From Dipylidium caninum (lineage: Eukaryota > Platyhelminthes > Cestoda > Cyclophyllidea > Dipylidiidae): 64,000 nucleotides of DNA. Made by a program: the position numbers and the translations under genes. Shown here one piece after another: positions 10,601 through 21,500 of this stretch. Location of the stretch: contig QEYB01000725.1 of NCBI GenBank assembly GCA_017562135.1, positions 439,001 to 503,000 of the forward strand. Direction: 5' to 3'. How positions within the stretch are numbered: the first letter of the stretch is position 1; each line of letters starts with the position of its first letter. Below the pieces are notes generated by a model. The model saw nothing but the letters and a program-made list of their open reading frames with translations, had not been told where the DNA came from and did not search any database.

Positions 10601-13600
10601 AGACTAAAGACTTGACGCGGATTCAAAAGTCCCTGAAATTTCTTTATTAACTTCACACCCTGATTTCCGCCCGCCTTGGGGTTGATGAAGACCACCAGAG
10701 GGCAGGTGGCGCTTCGGCACGACGGTTTCACGACGAAGGGAAAGTCGCAAGTGACTGAGGAAGCGGGCCGCGGAGAGGCAAGGGGAGAGGGGGGAGGCGG
10801 GATATACCGGTGGTTGAGGCGCTCGAGGCTACCACAAGATCATCCGTTGAGGTAGAGTTACGAGGACAGTTGCCAAAACCTTCCACTGATGCCGAAGGTT
10901 TCAACATTGAGGGAGCAAGGGTGAAGGCGGGATTAGACGGACTGCGGCGGAAGAAGACGTTTTCTGTTTCCTAGTAGAGATGAAATGAAGGGATCTGATG
11001 CCATAAATAGGGCTTTAGTAACGAAATTGCGAAGTTACTTGAAAGAAATCTCAAGTTGCTTCAAGGGTGTAAAAGCGATGCGCAGACAATAGATAAGCGG
11101 ATGACATGTTGGCGGTGAACTGAAGTGCAGACGAAGTAGTCGAGAAATGGACTATCATATACGGATGATTTGGGGAGTAATTGCCCAAGTAGGTTTAAAT
11201 AAAAAAGACAATTTTGCCAAACTCCTGTTTTGGTTGAGCCTAAATTCGAGGTCCGCAGCAATTAAAACAATAAACCTTCGTGACTCCGTCTAAGGAGAGT
11301 GTGAAAAAACAACGGGGGTCCTTCGCGTAACAGAACACCCTATGATTCCTCATGGCTGAAAGGAAAGCCGTGCCAAAAGTACGAAATCCCCGCTACTCGA
11401 AAATGTCTCTTTTTCTATTTTGTTTTTTTTTTGTTTGACTTTTAAAGTGTTGACAGGTTTGTGATCGAACTGACCTTAAAATATGAAAATTTCTGCGTTA
11501 ATGTCAGCGAAAAACTGTGAATGCAACAGTCATTCCGAAGCAGTTTAAAATGATCGGAAGGTGTGGCGAGTTGTCTAGTCGTCCTCTCGGGTACAACCAA
11601 AAAAATAATTAAATACATTCTCCCCGTCAATTGCATTTCCCGTGTTGAAATAAGTTGTGCAGTGAGGGAGAGAGGATGTCCCCGAAACTACAGTAGCCGC
11701 CTTATATGGTGAAGTACTCGCAAGTACGAGAGGAAAAGAGCAGAGCAGGTAGTAGCTCATCTCGATCAGTCCCAAAGGAAGTAGGCGGCAGGCCGGATTT
11801 CAGCTCTTTGAGCGGAGCAGCAAAAAGCCGCACTGTTCATGCACTTGTCAGGGAGAGACTGATGAAAGGGCGTTCGTGAAAAGTTGCAATGACGAAAATG
11901 CATGAGAGAGTAAATGAAATTGTGTCGAAGATAGAGTTAGACGGGGGCCGTATGTCAATGCTCCCTTTCTTCGTCGACCGATCATAAACGAGTAATGGAA
12001 AAGAAGCATTTTGTGAGATTCATATTACCGGCGGTTAAATCAACTGCCAACACGACCAAATCAAGCCTAATCCCCTTCACAGCACTACGCAAAATTTATA
12101 CGGAATATGAAATTCCTTCCACCTTTCGGGATGCCTAATTCAGGCACAATCCCACCCAGGCCTCGGCAACCGAGGGATCTTTTAGAATTATCCGGGCAAT
12201 CGAGATCGAGGGACGCGAGGGTAGCTGCCATCTTTCCCAAATGCAGGGCATGTTTGTTATAAACACATCTTAGACAGATCGCATTAGTGCGGACCCGTAG
12301 TCTCTGGTTCGAATGGAAACCTCGATCTGGAAACCAGGCCACGCGATGCTGTGCCACAGGGAAAGTCTCGGCTCCCCACAGGGCGTGGCATGACGGTCGA
12401 AAACCGCGTCCAGTTAACGATGTCTAGCGAGAGGGAAGACTCGCACGATATGAAGTTGTGGCAATAGCGTAGGCGCAAATTGCTGGTTGTTTTGAATACG
12501 TGTCAAGTCAAACCGCCAGCCCTGCCAGCCTAAGAGTGCCGGAAGTTAGCCGTATTTCGATCAATTTAAAGAGAGATTACAGAGAGTAGTAATATGGTGC
12601 TCCAAGTGAGAAGAAGGTATCAGTTTCCACAGAACTAATCTTAGCATAAGGAACGGAGGCGGGTGAACTAAGCAGGGAAGAAACTCGCCTGGTTGGGAAT
12701 TTTGACGATCCATGTAGGTGGGATGATGAGCTTGGAGTGCTTGCCAAGGAGGCACCTGACGGAGAGCAGAGCCGATTTGAAGCATTCGGGCTTGTTGTGG
12801 TAGCACAGACGGCACCAGGAGCATTGCATATAGAAGGTGTCCTAAATTAAAGACGCCAAGAAGGATTTTGACATTCACCTCCTCAGCACGTTCACCTTTA
12901 CGTGTTCGCCGTCGAAGCGGATAGCAGCGTGGGAGGGCGACACAGAGCAGGCAGTGGCCAGCGTCCTCCTGCCAGGCGATTCTAAGCGCTGACTTAGTCA
13001 CGATTGCACTCCACAGCTTTAGTGGACATGTGCACCAACCTGAGGTGACGGCTTCCCTCCTCGTACGAAGAACTAACTGAGTTTAAGTGCAGCACAATGA
13101 GGGGCCGACCTAGCACTCACCGTTAAACAAAACGCGCTCCCAAATGGAGTGGAGAAAATGAGCGCCTTTTCCTCCTTCTCTGTGGGGCGGGGGGAGGAGA
13201 GGATAGTGGTGACTGTTGAGACTGAGACGAGCAAATGACTTCTTGGTAAAGTTGTGAGGACTTGAGGAAATAACATTTAATGGCTTTGGGCCGGCAAAAG
13301 TAGTAATAAGAATGAGGGAAAATTTCTCGGTCATGTCATTTCCTCACTGGGGGAAACCAGTGAACATGCACAAATTCGGTTGTGAACAAATAGACGCCTC
13401 TTCCAACGCCCCCATATCATTGGTAGTTTCTACTTTGCAGTATCAAAAGTGTCCATTCCAGTCTAACACCCGTCATTATTAACGGGAAGTGATGATGATT
13501 AAGGCCCACCCACTCCGATGTCGTCGACTTCAACAGGTCCCCCCCACCACCATCTCGAAGCCTATTCAATTGACGCCTTGCTCGGAGGTGAGTCGCGGAG

Positions 13601-15525
13601 GCGCCACCTCCACCCGAGGAGAACTTTGGAGGACCCACACTTCTGTGCCGTAAGGGTGTCTCTAAGGCAAGTGGTGATGAACTCACCGATGCGGACAGCT
13701 TCTTATGCAACAGATTTTACATAGGCCTTCAAAAATCCTCGAAAAAATTTTCCAATCGCTCTACTTGCCCAAGGGATTAATACACAGTTTACGATTTTTA
13801 GAAAAAGTAAAGGGGGAGAAAAAACCTTAAAAACAGAAATATCACCGTATTTTGGCGGGCTTGAAGTGCCTGTCTGATATTAATTACGTAGACGATTGTG
13901 ACACGTCCTATGAGCCCAACCGCATAAGTAGGGTGAACTTAACGGGCACCGGTCGCCTGCGTGCCGATCACGGAGACCAGGAATTTAACAGATTACCCGG
14001 TTTTGAGGGACATAATTTTATACAATTTTGTAAGACTCAGTACTTCTAGCGGATTTTAAGTACATTGAGGCGTCATAAGCCTAGCGACGTCGCGACTTGA
14101 GACTTACCCGGAATGTGAATTTGGTTTGTATCCACTAAAAAGAGATAAAATGTCACGTTAGAATTGCGTGGATCAGGAAAAATTAGAAATGCCAATTTAA
14201 CAGAGGAATGAAACGGTGGACAAACCTTTCCGCAGGCCTGACAACGATTTTCTTTGTGTCTTCGAAGAACCCAATGATGCTTCACTAACACCTACGCAAA
14301 ATCGGAATTCCCTCAGAAAGCTACTAAGACTCGGCTAACTAAATAAGTATGAAAAGAAGTCATCCAATGACACCTTATTTGTGGTGGTTTTTTGAATCAG
14401 AAAATTGACCAATCAAGAGAATGAGTTGTAATGCGACCAAACAGGAAGTGAATTCACTTTATTGTACGCAGTTTAAAACGACAACGTAAAGGTTGCGAAC
14501 GAAGAACATACTTTTAGAGAAACATCAACGGGCACCTCACGAATTTTTCAATGAAACTCACCTGACCGCTATTTCTGTCACGATAGGTGGAGGAGGCAAC
14601 TTGCCGAAAAGTAGGTTTGCATTTCGCACCAAGCTGTGGTAAAAAAGGCGAAGGCCTTTTTAGAGGAAGAACTAAGTGTTTCCAAAGTTTTAAAAACAGT
14701 TCACACTATTGGAGATGTCAAGTTAAGTCGTAAGATACAGATAAAATGTCCGTTAGTTATCTGGACTTACCTTAGGAATACAGGCAGTGTGGCAAACAAT
14801 TCTACAGGCGGAACATTTTTTTCGTGTGCCCACCTTCTACAATAATCAAATTGCTCACATTAACGTAAGGACTTCCAGTTGAAAAACAGTTGTCTTATTC
14901 CAGACTTGCTCGAAACTTTGTCACTTTTGTGTAGAATTAACGCGATTATTTTTTTAAAGTAAATATTAAACTCATGGCACCATTACAGGAGGGCTGAGAT
15001 CGTCATTGGTGAGCAGACAACCAATGGAAATCGAGTGACGGAGTCGCCCACCAATCAAATTAACGAACTATTTTTTACGTAAAAATCACGCTGATACACA
15101 ATCCAAATGACTCCGTAAAGACTACAATCTGGTGGAACTCTATTAGACCACATTGTTTGCATGATCTAAGACATCGTATGAATTACCGTGCACTCCAGAT
15201 CTCCGACATAACAATACTCGCCGAACTCCGAGGTGTCATACCACAAGTGCCGATCGTGCCTCTCATCCGCCTTAATAGAAGTAAAAAAAATTATTATTCG
15301 CAAGTGATGCTTTTAAAAAATTGTGACTTCGCCAAAATGTGCTTTCCAAAAATGAAGAAATTTATGGAATCCAAGATCCCAAATGTTCCAGTCAATGCAG
15401 AGAAAGGGAGAAGGAAAATCCTTCTGGTGAATGGATGACCCAAAAACCTGAACAACTCGCATCTCCGGAGCAGGTGCATCGACGTCAGTGATGAGCACAA
15501 CAGAATCATTCAAAAAGTAGGTTAA
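1125..15525 (-). CDS. DGKZ: Diacylglycerol kinase, type IV (zeta/iota, rdgA-like), 5' end not found
   Basis: Phosphorylates diacylglycerol to phosphatidic acid, ending DAG signalling. Exons in coding order, chosen by splice sites and phase: 15525-15448 (least certain), 15270-15187, 14836-14771, 14633-14562, 14291-14226, 13177-13121, 12841-12689, a gap, 10754-10577, 8979-8805, 7581-7511, 7127-6931, 5394-5339, 5261-5199, 4787-4714, 4487-4382, 4034-3834, 3062-2930, 2862-2704, 2596-2561, 2384-2139 (weak), 1685-1524, 1446-1410, 1317-1125. Domain order is C1, C1, DAGKc with GGDGTVGW and [10 protein letters not shown], accessory domain with NNYFSLG and VDGEPC, then ankyrin repeats. This order is specific to type IV kinases. 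About 886 codons are accounted for. At least one linker exon (length 3n+1) between 12689 and 10754, where the basic MARCKS-like segment would sit, was not found. The start codon must lie beyond 15525. The C-terminus, KPNPFH, is not a PDZ ligand like the ETAV of human zeta. Confidence 0.93.
2704..7581 (-). other. DGKZ: DGK accessory (DAGKa) domain and following region, ten exons
   Basis: Ten phase-matched exons carry [10 protein letters not shown], the [10 protein letters not shown] and LEFHESR core, [69 protein letters not shown] and IQLRNQA. All are landmarks of the DGK accessory domain. Two further exons (3062-2930 and 2862-2704) match the post-accessory segment of type IV kinases, with LPEKWIFLD and [14 protein letters not shown]. 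Confidence 0.92.
8805..10754 (-). other. DGKZ: DGK catalytic (DAGKc) domain, two exons
   Basis: Exon 10754-10577 encodes [15 protein letters not shown] and [16 protein letters not shown]. It ends in phase 2 at GG|GTGAGT. Exon 8979-8805 begins with one base and continues [14 protein letters not shown] and [21 protein letters not shown] is the glycine-rich ATP-binding motif of lipid kinases and is intact, as is the GTGNDLAR motif, so the enzyme should be active. Confidence 0.92.
9714..10301 (+). other. 195-codon open frame antisense inside a DGK intron
   Basis: It starts at an ATG at 9714 and ends with a TAG at 10301, on the strand opposite to the DGK gene and inside the intron 10576-8980. The product is basic and hydrophilic, with no recognised domain, signal peptide or membrane segment. 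It is the longest frame in this part of the window that is not explained by a conserved gene. Chance is the simplest explanation. Confidence 0.15.
12689..14291 (-). other. DGKZ: Second C1 domain of the DGK, three exons, ends at a GC donor
   Basis: Exons 14291-14226 ([18 protein letters not shown]), 13177-13121 and 12841-12689 ([15 protein letters not shown], then IIPPTWI) make the second C1 domain. The middle exon of 19 codons joins in phase 0 on both sides and supplies the loop between the first and second cysteine pairs. Its acceptor is a GAG read out of a C-rich tract, so its exact start is less sure than its end. The last exon ends CAG|GCGAGT, which implies a GC-AG intron. Confidence 0.75.
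14562..15270 (-). other. DGKZ: First C1 (DAG-binding type) domain of the DGK, three exons
   Basis: Exons 15270-15187, 14836-14771 and 14633-14562 join in phase 0. They give [16 protein letters not shown], then [14 protein letters not shown], then KCKPTFR. These match the histidine, paired cysteines and final cysteine of the first C1 domain of DGK zeta/iota, including the extended YCYVG segment peculiar to that class. The preceding candidate exon 15525-15448 ends in phase 0 at a CAG|GT donor and fits ahead of it, but has no similarity support. Confidence 0.85.
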
Positions 15526-18500
15526 CTGCGCGCGGGCAGAGGACCAAGACTAGTTGCCCCACCGAGTGGGTTTAACAAGTGCACGGAGCGGCACACAAAC
15601 GTTCATCGCGTCACCACGTTAAGGTCTGTTGTACGAGTCGCCCACGAAGTCAAGTCCAATTCGTGAGGGATGCGCTAAGTCATGCATCGGCACTCATCCT
15701 GCCATCCACATTGTCCTAGTGGTAAGTCGACTCTCAGCAGGGCAGATAGTAGACGCGCTTTACAAACTAATTCTCGAACCACCATCGCCTATCCCCCCTT
15801 TCCAATGGCTGGAAGAGTGAAAATGTTGAGGTTAGGAGAATGAATACAAAAAGGAAACGGTTACTATGGCGGGACCCCCCAAAACACAAGAGTTCTTACT
15901 TCCGTATGGCCGTTGAAAGACGTCAAAGGCACAATTTAAATTTGAACCTGAGAGTGAACTCACTGATGTAAGACTTCAAAAGGCACCGATGCATACAAGA
16001 TTAGAGTCAGTCTGGGAGGTAAGTCGAGGCACAAAGGGGCGTGGGGGGGGGGGGCGGTCCACTACTTCCCCTCTCCCGTGTAAACTTGCATATGCGTCTT
16101 CAGAACGGACCGACGACTAGTTAGCAATTCACCCCACACTCTAAGCGCCTCCCGAAATCGATGTCGCTGGTCTGAATCGGGCAGGAAACTGCCCCGTTTT
16201 TTTCCTCAAAGTTCTCAAAAAGGATTTACAAGAATGGGCAAAATGTTTTGACTTTCAACTGTAGACGAAGAGGAGCGGGTCGAAGCGAGGGAGAGACTGG
16301 GTTTGGATAATTTTAGACCTCCACTACACATCCAACAGGCATTTTCCCAGAACGAATGAGTTGTAATTAACGAGATCATCATAAATCCTCCCCATGAAAG
16401 ACTCGGTCGAAAGCCGCAGCGTTGGATTGCAAGGAGGGACTAGAGCCGAAATGGCAGAGGATCCGTAAAACAGCATTAGGAAGAGAGTGTTAGAGAATGG
16501 GAATATTTATTAACCTGGAGGGCTTTGCATAAGGCCAGGCATCGTCTGAAGCCACAATCAGATAAGCCAAAAGTGGTTGCAGTAGAACACGTCTCTAGAG
16601 CGCTTCTACCACCAGTGAAAGTAGGAAAAAGTCACGGAGGGGAGAAGGGAAGTTCTTGTAAATTCCCTCGTGTGAGTACTTTTATCAGGCAAGCCAACAA
16701 GTGGTTGTTCAGATCACCTCGAGTGAATTTTACCACTGAGATGAAGGTGGCTGCACACCCTACGCGAAGGGGTGCAAAATTGAAAAGACGAGGGCTTTCT
16801 GCTGCTCCTACATACTGTAAGACTGTAACAAACGCAAACTCATCCCTTTCTGTGTGTAAAAAGCAGAGGGTTGAGTAGACCCCACTTCTCCCCCTCTAAC
16901 GAACGGCCAGAGAGTATCTACGATGGCAAATGCAGAGGGAAGAGGCAAATAGCCCAAGGAAGAGGCGTTAGAAGGCAAGACAGATCTCCTCCCCGGAGGA
17001 GGGAGAGGTGACAGTTAGGGAGATCGAGCCACAGCTGAATAAATACCGGTGACTGATTTGACATCAAGACCCTTCACAAGGAAACTCGATGAGTTAGGCA
17101 AAGACATCTTTAGCGTCGACTAACAGAAAAGAAGAATACGGAGAAGACGAAAATCACATCTCACCGTCCATTGCGGCAAACTAACCGACCAGTTTGCAGA
17201 GGAGGTGGTATTGTAGGTGTCGTTTGAAACGCTAAAACGTGGGAAAAAAGTGTGTGAAGAGGGGAGTTTTTAGACATCGGAAAATTAAGAAATTAACGGT
17301 CTTGCAGTCTAGCCACAGATAAAATAAGATCTTCAACCTGCTTTGACTAAGCAAGAGTCAAGAGTTTGTGCGTTATTCTGCGTGATTTTGTCCTTGTTAC
17401 ATGGTGTCGTGGATAACAAAGAAGACAATTAATTGTTGAAATTTTTCGTCTCAACTTATAGTTGGCGAGAGGAGATAGGAAGGAGGCAGACACGTCCCAG
17501 ATTGCCTTCTTCTTCTCTCCCAAGCCAACACCCTATTCACCTTGACAATTACTTCAGCACAAGCCAACTTTTTTCAACGAAAAATTGAGCAGAACACTAA
17601 GGGCTTTGACAGAGGAAGATTTGGCCATTTGAAGGTAAAACGCCACTGAGCAAAGGCACAAGTGTCACATCCACTAGGGACAGGAATAAGGCCCTTATAT
17701 GCGGCAACAATCGGCAGAACAACATTATCTCGAAAAGTTACCGCTTGTTGTGGCAACTGATCAAAATTTTCTTCTTAATAAATGCTCGGATACTTTGGAT
17801 TAAAGAGGGACCGGGAAGAGTACACACTCTCCCTCCACTCTTTGAATTGGAAAGGTGGACTATCGGTTTAGGGATGGGATCGGCGGCATTCGGGAGGCCT
17901 CCCGACTATCTGGACTCTGACATACCAAAATGGTACTCGAAAATGTTATCAGGCGATACTATCTCGACGTACAAGTCCAAAGGAGATGGAGGAGAGGCAG
18001 TCGGTCAGGCTCAAATCACCAAGTAAGCATCCCCGTGTATAGCGAAGTTGATTAAAAAATTGGTAAGCGTTTAGGCGTTTGAAAAAAAGACAAGAATTTT
18101 GAAGAAAGATCTCCATTCCGAAACTCATGACGCCGACAGTGAGTTGGCAAACGATGCATCGACTGGTCGCGTAAAGTTTTAGTTAGCGACTGAGGCGCCT
18201 CTTCTCGGCTGCCTCAAGGAATCTAGGACTTCGTGAGGTTGTTCGCACGACAACTTCTGCCGTATGGTTGGTGAACAAATCCCCTCATCAGGACGAACGT
18301 TTCTTCATGCGATGAAAGTGCTTCCGAGTGAAGCTTGTCCTTCTAATTCTCCGTCTTCCACCTTCTCGCATTAGTAGAAAGTGCCGCAAATTTCAGAAGC
18401 AAATTGGCGAAACATAAAAACACTGAGACCAATGTGTCTGGCGTCTTGTCATCTTTTAATTCCTAGGCGTGCAACATTAAAACGCCACCATTAGAAACAG

Positions 18501-21500
18501 TTTGGTGCGATTGAGACTAAGCCTACTTTGCCGACTTATGCGGGTGTTAAAGGCACCGCATCTTGCAAGTAGTCTATGCAAATGAGTCGCTTGTCATAAG
18601 CTTAAGTATGATAACGTTGCGTACAATGGTAACGTTGCCCTAATCTAAAACGACGAGGTCAGCAGACTGAATGGAAGCTCGTCATATCACTGACGCAATT
18701 AAATCCGAACACCCACTCTAATACTTTTCAGGCCGCAAGACGCACGGGCAATCAGATTATGAGTAGACGAAACACACCAAATGCGGCAGAGATAAGCCGT
18801 TCTCCCCGACTGCCCATTTCTACACAATGGGTATTGCAAAACCAATGAACTATGCGACCGTTTGAACTCCTCCTCGCAGAGATCAAATAACGTCGATTGA
18901 AATTCAAAAAAATGCAAGGACAAGAGTTGTAAAACTTAAAAAGAGGGTGATCTAACATTGTGACAGACAAAACAGAAAGGCAATACTCTGTGAAAGGCGC
19001 ACATCATTCCTCTTTTGCGACCCATCGACATTTGGTAAATAAGGGGAATAACCTCACGTTACATTGTGAAGGTGTGGAACACATGACTGTTACCGTTAAT
19101 CAAAGTGGAAAAAGGAAGCAATGAATTTCAGCGCAAACACGAAGCGAAAAGACAATTAAATCATGAAATAATGAGTGCCACTCGTCAATTTGGACCCCTT
19201 AAGGTGAAAAACATCGGTGGATGGCTATCAGTGCCATTTCGACTCATTTGCCCAAAAGTGTTTCTTCGACTCGCGAAGTCATTTTGGCAACTGTGCAGCC
19301 CAAGTAACCATAGTCGTCGTCCATTAACCTTCTTCCGCGATGCCCGATTTGGTCTCCAAATAGTAATTCGGAAGCCTATTTTGTTGTAACAAGTGCAGTG
19401 TTTGGTCGCATTGTTAAAAAGGAGCTTTCGAAGCAGACTGGCTATGACTAAGTGAAATGACATTTAAAAATGATTTTATTGAAATCGGCATAAAATCCCG
19501 GAAGAAAATCAAAAAGTGCAATAAGGGAGCAATCTCAAAAGCCAATCATCAGCCAGTTTAACGTTCACTTAACCAGTTATAAGGAGATAAAGACGAATGA
19601 AGTATGGGGAGGGAAAATCATTTGACCCACATTTACGCATCATAGACAATAAATACGAACAAAAAACGGAAAATTGTAATAAAATTACCGGAGTTTGGTA
19701 TCACCATTATGGTGCTGTCGGAACATGTTACGTCGGTTTGTGCACAGCCTGATGACTGAAGTTGGTGTTTACCTTAGATTGTAACAAGCTCTCCCGTATG
19801 AACCAATGATTACGAGAGTGTGTTACTGTGAGTCGCTTACGCGACAGTTTTAATAAACACATGCAAATTGTCTAAAAAAGTAGGCTTTAGACCAACCTTC
19901 CCTAGCGTCGAATCATGGGTCACTCAGAGCGCACAGCCTCACTCCAGACGGGCACGACATATCGGTTCGTAGGGGGGTTATGAGTAGTCTCAACACGGGA
20001 GGCGTGACGCATCACGTTCGCCCATCGATCGATCGATTAATTTTACACGAGGTTGAGTTTATAGCGTCTAACGCGGCGCCCCGGGCAACGCACGACGCGA
20101 CCAACCGCAGAGGGCCGTCGTAGCACTCCATAGCGGTTGGAGGGCTGCGTCTTCCGGGGCAGCATGACCAGACCAGACACTCAAAAGGGTGAGCATGAGA
20201 TGTGGAGGCTCAAGGATAGCGCTGATTTAGGGGAGATAAGAGACTTTGGCCCCAAAAATCATTAAAAATTCGGTCTATTTGATAGACTTTGACATCGGTG
20301 TCAGTACACATACGTGAACCCATGAATCCCAGCTGATGCAATAAAAAAGTTCATCAAAGGACAGTCCCCTAATCGGTAAAGTTCACTTTTCAGGTTTCAT
20401 TCATACCTATAAGAGCCAAACGGGGGTATTTATCTAACGGTTGTCCAGTCGACCTATGATAGTCTACATGTAAGCAACATTAAAATTCGCTGACATCGGG
20501 GTTTATGCCTCGTCTGGCATTAGCACACAAAGCGATGAATAATGACCTTGTAGGGGGTCGGGGGGAAAGGCATTTGCGGACACATACGGGCCCATTAGGC
20601 CTACTAGTCGATGCATTTTTGGCGAAGCATTTCGACCTCTCAATCGTCAAGGTAATAACGGGTTAATGTCCGAAGATTAATGTCTGTGATACACAAATTT
20701 ACGATCACGATATTCATTGGCCAAACCGGTAGCCAATGCAAAAACTAACAGTCGAACGAGGACCAATCAAAGGAAGGAAATATACAAAATGCTAGCTTAC
20801 TGAACCTGCTGGGCATTAAAGATGTTTAGGTAGTTACTGATGGGTTACCATGGCAACGCTTTTTAATCTTGCCGAATAATGTCGGGGCACGCAGTGGAAG
20901 TTTGTCTCAGACGTCTTCTCGTCTAACGAGCAATGAATAAGTTGAGCTGAAATTCAACGAATTGGTCGAGGGACTGAGAAAGCGTGACATTACAATTAGA
21001 TTAACCAGCACCTTGTACTTCACTTGGCGTCAAACACGTTTCTCGAAGGTGAAATGATGGCTAAAAGCGATATCGCTGACGGCTCCAACAGTTTTAAGCC
21101 TGCATGTGGTGCCACAATTAACCATTGCATTAGAGTAATCATTGCAGGAAGACAAATAGCACCAGACATCAATGGAATCCTTTTATCAAATAAAGTAAGT
21201 GATGTTAGTTGATAAAACCTAAATTGCGTTTCATATTGATGTAACTACGTTGTCAGCATGCTACTTATACGGTGGAAGTAATGCCGAATGGAGACGGAAA
21301 AACCCTTCAAAACAAAAGCAACTGACAAATAACAGAAACTTCCGGTGTAATAAAGTTAACCTCCAGAAATTATCGATGAATTCGCAAACTGTACCATGGA
21401 AAATCAACTTATGCTCAACATTGATATTTTGCCGCATTGATGTTGTAGCAAACATGATAATAATCGCGTGCACCTAGGCAGGTCAAAGAATATATCACGA

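Noticed and set aside
12275..12329. Possible tRNA or SINE: GGTTCGAAT box with CAGATCG/CGATCTG arms
   Set aside because: The arms are only 41 bases apart, there is no anticodon or D-arm, and the internal box is imperfect, so it is at best a chance hairpin inside a DGK intron.
16525..16878. 117-codon plus-strand frame between DGK and RBBP4
   Set aside because: No similarity, domain or splice context; its length is within chance for this much sequence.
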